Part shown: positions 33,693 through 44,636 of the stretch, piece by piece
Position numbering within the stretch: position 1 is the first letter of the stretch
How the letters are laid out: every line of letters begins with the position of its first letter
Source of the DNA: Lactarius indigo
Lineage: Eukaryota; Basidiomycota; Agaricomycetes; Russulales; Russulaceae
NCBI GenBank assembly: GCA_025766275.1
Contig: JAFKAC010000026.1
Span: 682,001-746,000 of the forward strand
Direction of reading: 5' to 3'
DNA: 64,000 nt
Position numbers and translations under genes: made by a program
Notes under the pieces: generated by a model
What the model saw: the letters and a program-made list of their open reading frames with translations, nothing else
Databases searched by the model: none
What the model was told of the DNA's origin: nothing

Positions 33693-36600
33693 TCATTCTG
33701 AGCCCAGCGAGGACGTAGTCCTCACGGCGCTCCAAAAGTTCGAATCATAGGCAGGGTTGATAAGTACAGGATTACAGTAGGAACAACTTCTGCACATCTC
33801 GTGCTTGGTCTCGTAAGGTTCGGGCCAATCCGGGAGATCTACGTACGAACCGCCGCTGGTTTCTTCTGACGGATCCCATCCGCACACATTTGCATAAGTG
33901 TTTGCATCTGCATCTGGGTTCAGCAATATTCGCACAGCGCCGAGCTCTCCTTCATACGAAGCTACGTGCGAAGGGGTAGACCCGTTGTTGTTCCGAGCAT
34001 CGGCCTCCGCGTTTCTCTCGAGTAGCACCTTAATAACCTCGCAGCGCCCGTAGAATGCCGCAATGTGCAGTGGAGTGTTTCCGGTGTTGTCGCGCGCGTG
34101 TACATCCGCATCGTGGTCCAGCAACAACCGCACAACTTCCAGCTCCCCTTCAGATGCTAAGTGTAACGGGGTAGTTCCGTCGTCGTTCCGGGCATTGACC
34201 TCGACAGTGCGCTCTAGGAGTACCTGGGCAACCTCGGGGTGCCCGTTGACCGTGGCGGAGTGCAGTAGAGTATTTCCAATGTCGTTGCGCACGTGCGGAT
34301 CTCCCCCACTGTCCAACAAAAATAGCACAACATCGAGCCGTCCCTCATCCGATGCGCCGTATAACGGGGTAGATCCCACGTCATCCCGGGCATCAACCTC
34401 CAGACCGCGCTCAAGTAGTATTCGAGAAAACTCGAGGAGCCCATTGGCGGCTGCGAGATGAAGTAGAGTCCTTCCTCTGTTGTCACGCACATGCACGTCC
34501 GCGTCGCGGTCCAGGAGTAACTGTGCGGTATCAAGCTCTCCTTCCTCCAATGCTCGGTGTAACGGGGTATATCCCTCGTCGTCCAAAGGATTAAGCTCCG
34601 CACCGCGCTCGAGCAGAACCCGAGCAACCTCGAGGTGCCCGCCGGACGCCGCTAAATGCAGCGGAGTCTGTCCGTCCTTTCCTTTTGGGTCCAAGTCCGC
34701 ACCGTGGTCTAGCAGCCAGTTACCGGCGTCGAGAAGCCCGCGTTCTGAGGCGATGTGCAGTGGAGTCCAGGAGTCCGCGGACAGGGAATTGACATCGGCA
34801 CCATGCGTGAGCAACATCTGGGAAATTCCGATGTTTCCCCAGCGCACTGACGAATGCAATGGAGTACCGCAAAGACCTCCCAAAGCGTTCACGTGATGTG
34901 GATGTTTTACTATCGTGCGTTCAACCAGACCACAGAATCCATGACGCGCGGCGAAGCATAAGGGAGCTGCCGGAAGAGGCGCTGTGGTCAGCTTTGGAGA
35001 GTCGTTAGGAAATAGATCGCGTAGGTTTTGCATTCCGATCCATGCTGAAAAATGCGGCTTGTCCATGTCGCAAAAACTATCCATTGCGCCCTTTACGCGT
35101 GTTTCCACCCCCTCGAACTGCGCGTGCTTGACCCAGAATTCAGCAGCGTATTGGACAAGAGGGATGCGCTTGATTTTGTCTTCGTCCTTGTGGTTGTCCA
35201 GGCGGAGCAAGACGCCGAGACAAGCCCGGACAAAAATTACGTGTGCGGGCTCGAGGGAAATATGGAACGGGAGTGCCACTCCAGTAGAATTTGCAATGCG
35301 CTCCGATATCAAGAATTCCTTTACGGAGAAATGGGAGAAATGAACGACCCGGTAGCCATCGTCGATGTTGACGGACACCAAGCTGGAACACGCTGACAGC
35401 ACCGCCACCTCCTGGTCCTCCCAGCGCCAACCCGTGTTCAATTTCGGGACTTCTCCTTCTCCGTCGTCGAAGTCAAACGCAAGCACTTCCGCAAGCTCCT
35501 CGACCCGAAGTGGCCGAACAGCGACCGCGAGAAATTGCAACAGTCGATATGCGTACTGTCGATTGGCCTTGGTGATCCCCTTCAGGATGCGCTCATATGT
35601 CTCGTCCAGAGATTCGGGCAATTCTTCGATGATACGACGCACATTGGTCGGGAAACAGTGCCTTAGAACCTCTAATTGACAAAAAACCCATCGAAACCTG
35701 TGTGAGAACATGAGACCACGAAGGGACTCACTGATCGAAGTTGTACTTACATTCCATCGGCTTTCTCCGTGAGTTTCTCGATAACCATAACCTTCTCCTC
35801 ATCTTTCCATCTCTTCATCCTTTTGTCTGAGCGAACGACAGAAGTGATGTAGTAGATAATGTCCTGCTTTTGTCCACTTTCGTCTTGAAGGGATAGTTGT
35901 TGAGTTGCCAGAGGCTCAAGCACAGTGCAGATGTCGAACTCAGGACGGCTCGTGACGCATAGACGCAAATTTGGATGGCGAAGCTCGACGAATTCTTCCA
36001 CGAGGTCTAGCACCTTCTCACGCGACGACGGAACACCGATGTTGTCGGGACACTCGTCGAGAGCGTCAATGACGAGATAAATGGGTGCTTGCCCCGCGAT
36101 CGCAAACATATTCTTGAGACATCGCGCGAGTGATGCGTTACTTGGTTGTTCCGATCCATCTTTATGCGCCGAGTATAGTTCAAGAAGAACGTCACGTAAG
36201 TCATCGGATTGATCGGAGAGCTGGACAAGGAGGGACGATAATAAAGCACGGGAGTCCTGTTTCGCTGTGTCCTTGAAATCGAAATAGAAATAAGCCACGT
36301 AAGCCAAGCCAGCTTTGGACATAGTCTTGATTTCCCGGATAATGACGGAGCTTGGGGATGATGTAAGTTCAATAGGGACGCAACTTGTCAAGGAGTAACA
36401 CACCTTAAAACGCTCTTCCCAGAGCCAGCTGTAGAACCAAGAGGTAATTAGTAGCGGTAATTAAGATCCAGATGGTAATTTGATAAGTACGTTTTCCGTG
36501 GATCCACAACAAAGAACCGGACGCTTTCCAATCAGCGAAGGTGTTGCCTCGGGCACACCATGTTGCAGTACCCTCGTGGTGGGCATCGCACGCGACGTTG

Positions 36601-37801
36601 TAATTGACAGATGGGTCGGGGGCAGAAATCCATTGTCGCAGGTCTTGGCGTAACGTATTCCCTGTACGAATGCCTAAGCTGTCGTATTCTGCAGGCAAAG
36701 AGATCACGAACGGTTTAAATTGCTGACTTCGTTAGCAACCTTTTGAACCGCCACCTTTATTTCTTTTCCACCTAGCCAAGTAAAAGTGTCAGGATACGAC
36801 GGGCAAGCTATGCAGACATGCCTCACCTTCAATGACTGCGCTGACTTTGTGATTGACGCGTTGTACTTCGTCGTCGACGCACTGCAGTTTGTCGTCGACA
36901 TCCTCTAAGTTTGTACTAATAGCCTGTACCCTCCCATCGACGCGCTCCACCTTGTCATCCATGGCCTTCACCTTGTCGTCAATTCCGCGACTGATCTTCA
37001 GTGCTTCTGCTGCCGCCATACGAGCCTCCTCCCGCGTCAATCCGTCGAGCCGATGTAGCGAGTCCTCGATGTTTGTCCATCCGACTAGCGTCTTGAGGTA
37101 CTTTTCTGGGAAGACATTGACTTTCGTAGGACTATGAACAGGAAAGGACATACTCATTCGCCCCTGCTTGACTTCCTTCGTTATGATCCCAAGGATTGAA
37201 AGAACTTCGACCATGATCTTCACGATGATGTCCGTCATGGCTGCCGTCGGTTGTACCTCTATATAAACCTCGAGTCGCTTAAAAAAGTATTCGATGCGTC
37301 CAAAGAGGTCGACGAGTGCTTCTTGGCTAGCACGTACGTCCTTTATGGCCTCAGAGATGTGTGTGTTACCAAGGACCGCATGTCGGAGCCAAGGAAAACG
37401 CTTACTTTGAGCAGGATACCAATCCCAGCAAAAATCGCATCTGAAGGTGGGAATACCTGTAGGGACATAAGTCAGAGGGTAGATCTCGAGTGGATTAACC
37501 TGTCGCGATTTACCAGCCCAACTACGTTGCCCAGGGTCGCAGAGAATGCGTGCAAGACTTTGACAGTTGGTACCAGCCACGTTGTTAACTTTTCGTCTGC
37601 ATTTTGGGATTGGTCGAACTCTTGAACTTGGGCTCGAAGCACGTCGAGAATGGCACTCGGAGCACCACATGATTTCAGTTGGACGATCAAGGGATGCGAG
37701 GCGATGTCTTTTTTTGTCTGTTTTTTGTACGCCTCCAATGCATCTCCGAAAATTGTCTCAAAGCTTGTGGGGGTGGTGGTCGGAGCCGGAACTTGGGACA
37801 T
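33693..37801 (-). CDS. NLR D: Goodbye - heptad linker - NACHT - ten ankyrin repeats
   Basis: A divergent NLR of about 1200 residues with the array's nine-exon plan. The Goodbye domain starts MSQVPAPTTTPTSFETIF at 37,801; the hydrophobic exon reads VFPPSDAIFAGIGILLK; the linker has seven heptads (IDDKVKA to VNHKVSA). Exon 6 reads SAPDPSVNYNVACDAHHEG and ends LLWIHGK; the Walker A micro-exon is 36,428-36,404 (P-GSGKSVL). NACHT continues with LVIDALDECPD and CVTSRPEFDI. The last exon encodes about ten ankyrin repeats, arranged largely as alternating pairs, then a non-ankyrin tail of about 65 residues containing CRSCSYC. That tail is read from sequence that is intergenic in other units. No inactivating change was seen. 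Confidence 0.87.
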
Positions 37802-37869
37802 GTAGTCGTTGAAGTGACTGTTGGTTCGGTGAGTGAATAGTAGAGGAAAATCGCAATTGGGGGACAATT

Positions 37870-39090
37870 CATTATATAGTGCCCTAATATATTTTTAGCC
37901 TATGACGACCAGGACGTCCTGTGAACAAACAGATAGCCGCCGAAATATTCCAAGAGAGCCAAGAAAGGAGCCAGTGACCTTTCCAGCAACCGTAATATAC
38001 GCGCCAAAAATTGCAGTGAAATCCGACTCGAAGTGCGACAAACCGCAGGAAAGACGTGCTCAGATTCATTTATTTACTCTAGGAGAGGTGCAAGTACGAG
38101 GATTGAACGAAAGCTAAGATGACCCTCACAAACTGCCTCACGCAGAGCAGCGGGATGAGATCTGCGAGTTACCCCATTTGGAAGCGAGTCGACTGTCAAT
38201 ATGTCAACGCGCGTACACAAGGGCGCAGACAAGGGCCTTAACAAGAACACGCCTTGTTCCAAATACAACAACCAATCCTTATTATCAGTGAGGATAAAAT
38301 TATGTTTGTGCACACGAATTGTCCACGTTATACTGGGTAGCCATGTTTACCTGCTCGGGGTCCCGTATTCACGACAAAGACGTGCGGTACCAGGAACTGC
38401 CAGGTGGCATCCGGGATTGGCAGCTAGGTGGTGTACGGCACAACATAGCTATATGTGGTCAAAGAGATATAGGAAAGGCTGGTCGAGGAGGCACAAAAAG
38501 AAAAGGGTCCCCGCCAGTCATCCAAGTCTTGTACAAATTCATCGCTTGAAGAAATAGCTTCTGCGGGTTATAGCAATTAGAATGTAACTCAACGCCTTCT
38601 GGAATATGACAGGAACTCAGATTAAGAGATCAGAATGTTGAGATTGGGCAGCGGTGTATCATGGGTAAGTTGAGGCGATGTGGGCGATGTCTGAAGTGGC
38701 GCCCCGAAATAAGGTAGAAGAAGAAGGAACACCAAGCCATGCGCCGTGTGACGCATGTAGTCGAGGCCCTGAAGGGACTAAAGGGAGTAAGTAAGTCGAG
38801 ATGCACTTAGGGGGCGCTGAACCCGTAGCAGGTTGGACAAACCACTGACAAACCTCTACGTCCCGGTCCGCGGAGTTCCGGGTTCAAAATCGTGGGAACG
38901 GAGGCTCACATCCAGCGATTGTTCTGATCTTGGTAACTTAATCGCAGAGGCAAAAAACGCGGTATGGCGATATATCGGCCCCAATCCAGGAGTGTTTTCA
39001 GGGAGGTCTTGAGTGCTAACTGGTGATGCCACATATCGCGTCTCAAGACTGCTACGCCGGACGCTTGGCCATTGAGCGCAATTCCATCCC
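37870..39090. other. Spacer between NLR D and NLR E
   Basis: No gene is recognisable. The first 800 bp resemble the sequence upstream of NLR F (48,560-49,450): shared words include acagatagccgccgaa and, near the far end, gtggcgccccgaaa against atggtgccccgaaa followed by cc-atgygccgygtg. This is the 5' flank type of D and F, different from that of A, B, C and E. From about 39,090 the 3' flank type of A, B, C and E resumes (cataatccgg). Sedolisin and E3 remnants are absent. Confidence 0.6.
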
Positions 39091-39329
39091 TTGAGCAATA
39101 TATCATATGCCGTAGAAACTCATAATCCGGCCTTCGTGTACATTCCACAGTTACACAGTCAATGTATTTCGGGGAAGTAACGCTCAGTTTGTGGACAATG
39201 GTATTAAATTCGCCGCATTCCCCAACACAAGACCACCCCTTATATGATACAACTGACATACTACGATGGATACGGTGTGATAACGCCGTCACCTGAGAAT
39301 GTAACTTCGCAAGTACCTAGCCCACGCCA

Positions 39330-42300
39330 TCATCCGTGCGTGTGTTCGGATAGTAGCTTGACGATATCCGCGTGTTCTCCCGCTTTTGCCGCGTCCAGAG
39401 GGGTCTTGCCGCCGTGCCCGCGCGCGTTCACGTTCCCGCCGTGCTTCAACAATAATCGTACGAGTTCCAGATGTCCACGACTGGCCGCATCGTGCAATGG
39501 GACCAGGCCTTCGACATCGCGCGCATTGACCTCGGCGCTGTGGTCAAGAAGCATCTCGGCAACCCCGAGACGCCCAAAGTACGCCGCAAGGTGCAGTGGA
39601 GTCGATCGATCTACTTGCTGGGCCGCCACGTCCATGCCACGGTCAAGTAGCCACCGCACGACATCAAGGAAACCTGCGATCGATGCGCGATGCAGAGGAG
39701 TTCGAGCCAAGTCGTCCCGGGTATTCAGGTCGACGCCATTCTCCAGTAGTAACCATACAATCTCGACGTCATTTTTGGAAAACGCTGCGTGCAAGGGGGA
39801 TCCGTTCACGTCGTGCGGACGCTTCGAGAGCACGTGTTCTACCAGGGCCCGGTTTCCAATTAGTACGGCGTAATATAAGGGGGATTCTAGGATTATCCCG
39901 GGTATCGAGGATCCGTCGAGGTCGTGGAGCCTGAGCCAGGCAGCGAAATGCGGCTTGTCTGCGTCAAACAGAACATCGATCCCATCCTTCACGTGCGACA
40001 AAACATTCTCGAACTTGACATGGTCAGGCCAGTACTTTGCTGCGTATTGGGCCAGGGGAAAGCCTACGACGTTGTTGCGGTCAACTTGCCCATCTAGTCG
40101 GAGGAGGACGCCTAGAGACGCTTGCGCAAGAATCGTGTGGGAAGGCTCGAGACGAATATGAAATCGGGACACTTCTCCAAGAGAGCTTGCAAGGCGACTT
40201 GATGTCAAGAACTCTTTTACGGAGAAGTGGGAGAACTGAACAACTCGGGAATCACCATCCATGACGACGGTCACCAAACTGGAGCATGCTGATAGCACCG
40301 CTTCTTCGTTGTCTTCCCAACGCCAATCCGCATTTAACTTTGGGCCCCCGCGTGCGTTGAAGTCGATGGCCAGGACTTCTGCGAGTTCTTCGACTCGAAG
40401 TGGACGAACAGCGACGGTCAGGCATTGCAGTAGACGATAGGCGTGATCTCTGTTAGCCCGGCTGATTTCCCTCAGTATCCGCTCGTATGTCTCGTCTAGA
40501 GACTCGGGTAATTGCTCGAGGATGTTGAGGACGCTCGATGGGAAACAGTGACGTAATATCTCCAATTGACAAAATACCCATCGGAACCTGCATAAAATCT
40601 TCAGCAAGCAAGTACGACGAGAGAGTAGCAACGAGCTTACATTCCATCAGCCTTCGCTGAGAGTCTTTCAACGACCAAGTCCCTTTCCTCGGCTCTCCAT
40701 CGACGCATCCTTGAGTCAGAGTAAACGACTGAGCTAACATAGTTCGCGATGTCTGCATTCTGTCCGCTTTCGTCGTGAAGAGAGATCCGGTGAGCTGTAA
40801 GTGGCTCAAGGGCATGACGGATGTCGATCTCGGGTCGACTCGTGATACACAAATGCAAGTTCGAAAGTTTCAACTCGACGAGATCCTCGATAAGTCGCAG
40901 GACCTTTTCGCGAGGTGACGGCATCCCCGATGTATTGAGACATTCATCAACGGCGTCTAAGATGAGGTAGATTGGGGTTTGACCGAGAGCTACGAGCATG
41001 GCCTTGAGGCATTGAGTGAGTGCGTCTTCGTTTGGCTGCACCGAGCCGCGACGATGGGCAGAGTACAAGGTATCAAGGATGTCGCAATAAGCATCGGACT
41101 GATCGGAGAGCTGGATGAGAAGGGAGGAGAGTAAAGCACGGGAATTCTGCTTTGCGGTGTCCTTGAAGTCGAAATAGAAGTAGGCCATCGACGCCATCCC
41201 TGTGTTGCAGACTTCTTCTATATCGCGGATGATCACAGAGCTGGACGAATGCATTGCTTGAGCCCGACCATAAACAGAACAACTCAGGGAGAAACCGACC
41301 TCAGAACACTTTTGCCTGAGCCCGCTGAGAGACGGCAAGGGCGTTAATAGTACTTCGGTGGCAGAGAAAGGAACGTACGTTTTCCGTGAATCCACAAGAG
41401 GCAGCCATCAGCCCTCCAAGCTTTGAAGGCGTCGCCTCGGGTGAGCCATGCTGTGGTACCTATTTGGTGGGCACCGCAGGCGGTGTTGTAATTGATGGAT
41501 GGGTCGGGGGGAGAGATCCAGTTTCGAAGGTCACGTCGCAGCTGGCTACCTATTAAGTATGTGAGAACCTGCGGCTAATGACATTGGGCACTGAGCAATT
41601 ACGGACGGTTCATATCGTCTACCGTGTTCACGATCCGAGCGATTGCGGCGCTATTTTCTTTCCCTCCTAGGCAAGCCGAAGTGTGAGGATGGTGTCCAAG
41701 ACAGAGGCCGCGGTGAGCATGAAATCACATACCATCGACGATTAGCTTCACATTGTCGTTGACAACCACCATCCTATCATCGACTTGCCTCACTCTGTCG
41801 TCGACAGCCCGCACTTTATCGTCAACACCATGTGTCAGCCTCAGGACTTCTGCAGTCGCCATCCGAGCCTCTTCTTGCGTCAATCTGTCAAGTCTCTGCA
41901 GCGCATCTTCGATATCTCGTCTTCCAACTAGCTTGTTGATGAATTTCTCTGAATAAAATCTAATGAAACGAGATCAGAGTATAACTGGAGAATAACGTAC
42001 TCGCTCTCCCTTGTCTGATCTCCTTGGTCGCTATCGCGAAGATAGTCAGGACCTCAACCATAATCTTTACGATAATGTCCGTCATAGCCGCTGTCTGTGG
42101 AACTTGTGTATAGGCCTCGAGCCTTTTAAAGAAGTTCTCGATGCGTTCGAAGATATCGACGAGAACGTCGTGACTAGCAGCAACATCCTTGGACGCCTGA
42201 ATGATCGAGCTGTCATGACGGTTCACAGGGTGAGGTCAATGGAAATACTTACCAAGAGCAGGACTCCAATTCCAGCAAATATCACTTTGGCGGGAGAGAA

Positions 42301-42647
42301 CACCTGGAAAACGAATGTAAGAGCCGCGCAGATCCACAATGAGGCAACCCCAGACCCACCAAACCAACGCCCTCACCGAGTGTGGCAGAGAACGCATAAA
42401 GAACGTTTACGGTCGGATTAAGCCACTTTGTCAATCTCTCGTCGTCCCTCCGAGACTGGTCGAACTCCGCAACCTGGGCTCTAAGTATGGCAAGAATCGC
42501 ATCGGGAGAGTCGCAAGTCTTGAGCTGGGTGACTAAGGGATGAGAGGTGATGTCGTGCCCCGTTTGTTTTTTGTACGCTTTGAAGGAAGTTCTGAAGATA
42601 GAATCGAAGTTGGAGGAAGACGTGCTTGGGAGAGGGGACCGTGACAT
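39330..42647 (-). CDS. NLR E: Goodbye - short heptad linker - NACHT - ankyrin protein
   Basis: Shortest member, about 950 residues, same nine-exon plan. Start MSRSPLPSTSSSNFDSIF at 42,647; helical segment LVGRRDIEDALQRLDRL; only four heptads (GVDDKVR to VVNDNVK) before LIVDG; exon 6 reads WISPPDPSINYNTACGAHQ; Walker A micro-exon 41,324-41,300 (GSGKSVLR); NACHT with LILDAVDECL and CITSRPEID in 41,236-40,637. The final exon encodes PLRVEELAEVLA and five to six ankyrin repeats ending LLSEHTHG. It belongs with A, B and C by sequence and by 5' and 3' flanks but is the most diverged of that group. No defect was found. Confidence 0.88.
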
Positions 42648-43289
42648 AGTGTGGCCGTATGGTGTCGTTTCGGGCTGAGAGAGTGATTTACGTAACGGTG
42701 CGGAGAAGCAGGACAAGGCACGGCCTCGCGTAACTTACTGCAGACATTCAGGTGATAAGGATGATAGACACGGCGCTACTGACCCGATAATGATAAATGC
42801 AATAACATAGTCGAACGCGATGTTCAGGAAGACATAGTTCGAGTTGAAGGTAGAAAGATCAGCTGATCTCATACCACCGTCGGCGTCGGATACGGCATGC
42901 GTAGAGCACCCGTATGGCAACTTGAATACCCAAATAATAAAATAATGCTAATGAAAGGACTTTTTATTTTGTACGATCTATATCGCTAGGCCGCTACAAC
43001 AATACAAGTTGATGGGGGTGCATTATGTGCCAAAGCGTATGTGAGGCTGAATGTCTCGGGTTGCGGGTTTCGGCCTTGGCCTTGCGTTACCAAAAGCGTA
43101 ACTGGTTTTTACTGGCATATGCTAGGTGCCATCACCCTAAGTTCCTTTGTTGAGTCCGGAATACCCACTTATGAAGTGTGTCTAAACTTGAAATCGGTCG
43201 AAGTCGCGCGTCCTGAGATCCCTGACCCATGGAGCACAGACTAAGCCAACGTCGAGAGTGAAGAGGCAATAAGTCCGGCGGAACTCACG

Positions 43290-44340
43290 GCAACCCACCC
43301 AGTGGTGACGGAAAATCCATTATTGTTGCGGCCTGGTTTGAAGCCAACCGTGATGTCATTGAGGGCCACAAGGCCACTATCGTTCAGCGATAGGTTTTGA
43401 GGGAGCCGAGGGCGCTTACATTAGGAAATCAAGTAGCCATCAAGCAGCGAGGTTGTGCGAGCCATGATCTGTAGATTTTCAGTCAGCTGAGTACTCGAAG
43501 ATAGACGATCCAGTCGAGAGGGAGGGGGATGCACGGATCTGCTTGTGTTGGATATGACTACCTGGACGTCATGGAGAAGATCCGGGATCCGATAACCTGT
43601 GCAGTAATGTCGGGAATGCCGGGACTCACAGTGCCGCACGGATCACGGAGTACGGATAGGCCAGGTCAGGTCACACAAGCGAACGCACCTTTGAAGACCT
43701 CGGTACAGCGGACGCTGGGTTGCGGCTCGTAGCTCGTGTGCTGAAAGTAGGTCGATAAGCCGGCACCGGGGAGGCTCGCCACGATCTCCGATTTCTAGCG
43801 CATCGTCCTGCCGAAGACAATAAATCAGGAGAGCGTGGGTCTGTGGTGGGCGACCCGTACCTGCGCCTCTGAGCAGAACAAAAATGGCCAAACATGATGT
43901 CTTCTCGTAATAGATGTACGACGGGTCGTGATAGATGTACGACGGGCTGATCATCGACGGGAGACTCAGGCGTCTTGTTTTTTTTTTTTTTTTTCGAATC
44001 GCTCGGGTGCTGGCTAGTGGCGTATCTGAACCAGGCGTTGATCCAGTCCGGGCCTGAGCGGCGCTGTCGAGGATCTGCGGGGTCGGACATGGCCTCGATG
44101 TGCTGGATGCCGGGGTTTCGCTCGGAGTTAGAATTAAGGCCAGATCGTATTCCCCCGGGGCCCGTCGATGTGGCATTTAAACATGAACACCGCGGCCAGG
44201 ACCGCTGGGCTCGTGCACTGCTTCAGATATTCCGCAATCCCAGGTACTTCCCAGTCAGTTTCAGCAGGCGTGTAGGTGAAATTGTTGTATAAGCAGCGCT
44301 GGAACATCGACGAGGTGTCAAAGTCATGCATCGCGGCCTT
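43290..44340 (-). pseudogene. Sedolisin-type peptidase pseudogene, left of NLR F
   Basis: The C-terminal piece at 43,290-43,390 reads VALNDITVGFKPGRNNNGF, very close to the sedolisin ALNDITxGxNPGCNTxGF. At 43,440-43,480 ARTTSLLDGY matches IISLLNDY. The N-terminal piece at 44,180-44,330 reads LYNNFTYTPAETDWEVPGIA and continues EYLKQCTSP, similar to the LYxIPxTPA segment just after the propeptide. An upstream frame contains NPGIQHIEAMSDP. A T-run of 17 (43,978-43,994) lies inside. Frames are broken. Confidence 0.72.
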
Positions 44341-44636
44341 GATCGCGGCTCAGGATCTACTAGGTCACGTGCTGGCTCACGGACCCAGGCTGTTGAGAGT
44401 AGCACCAAAGGCCGGGAGCTTGACTTAGAGACGCACTAATTGTATTGTCACGGTAATTGCATTTGGAGCTCGCTGAATTATCAACACGCGTGAGGATTTA
44501 GGAGAGGACCCGAGCTTAAAAATTCGAGTCCAAAGTAGAGTCGATAAGTACACAAGTACACATTAGGAACAGCTTCTGCCTTGACCTCTGCACATCTCCG
44601 GGTCGTTAACTAAGTGACAATAATTAACAATTCTTA

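Noticed and set aside
38840..38910. Possible tRNA, from a GGTTCAAAATC-like B box
   Set aside because: No matching A box, acceptor stem or anticodon arm could be folded by eye.
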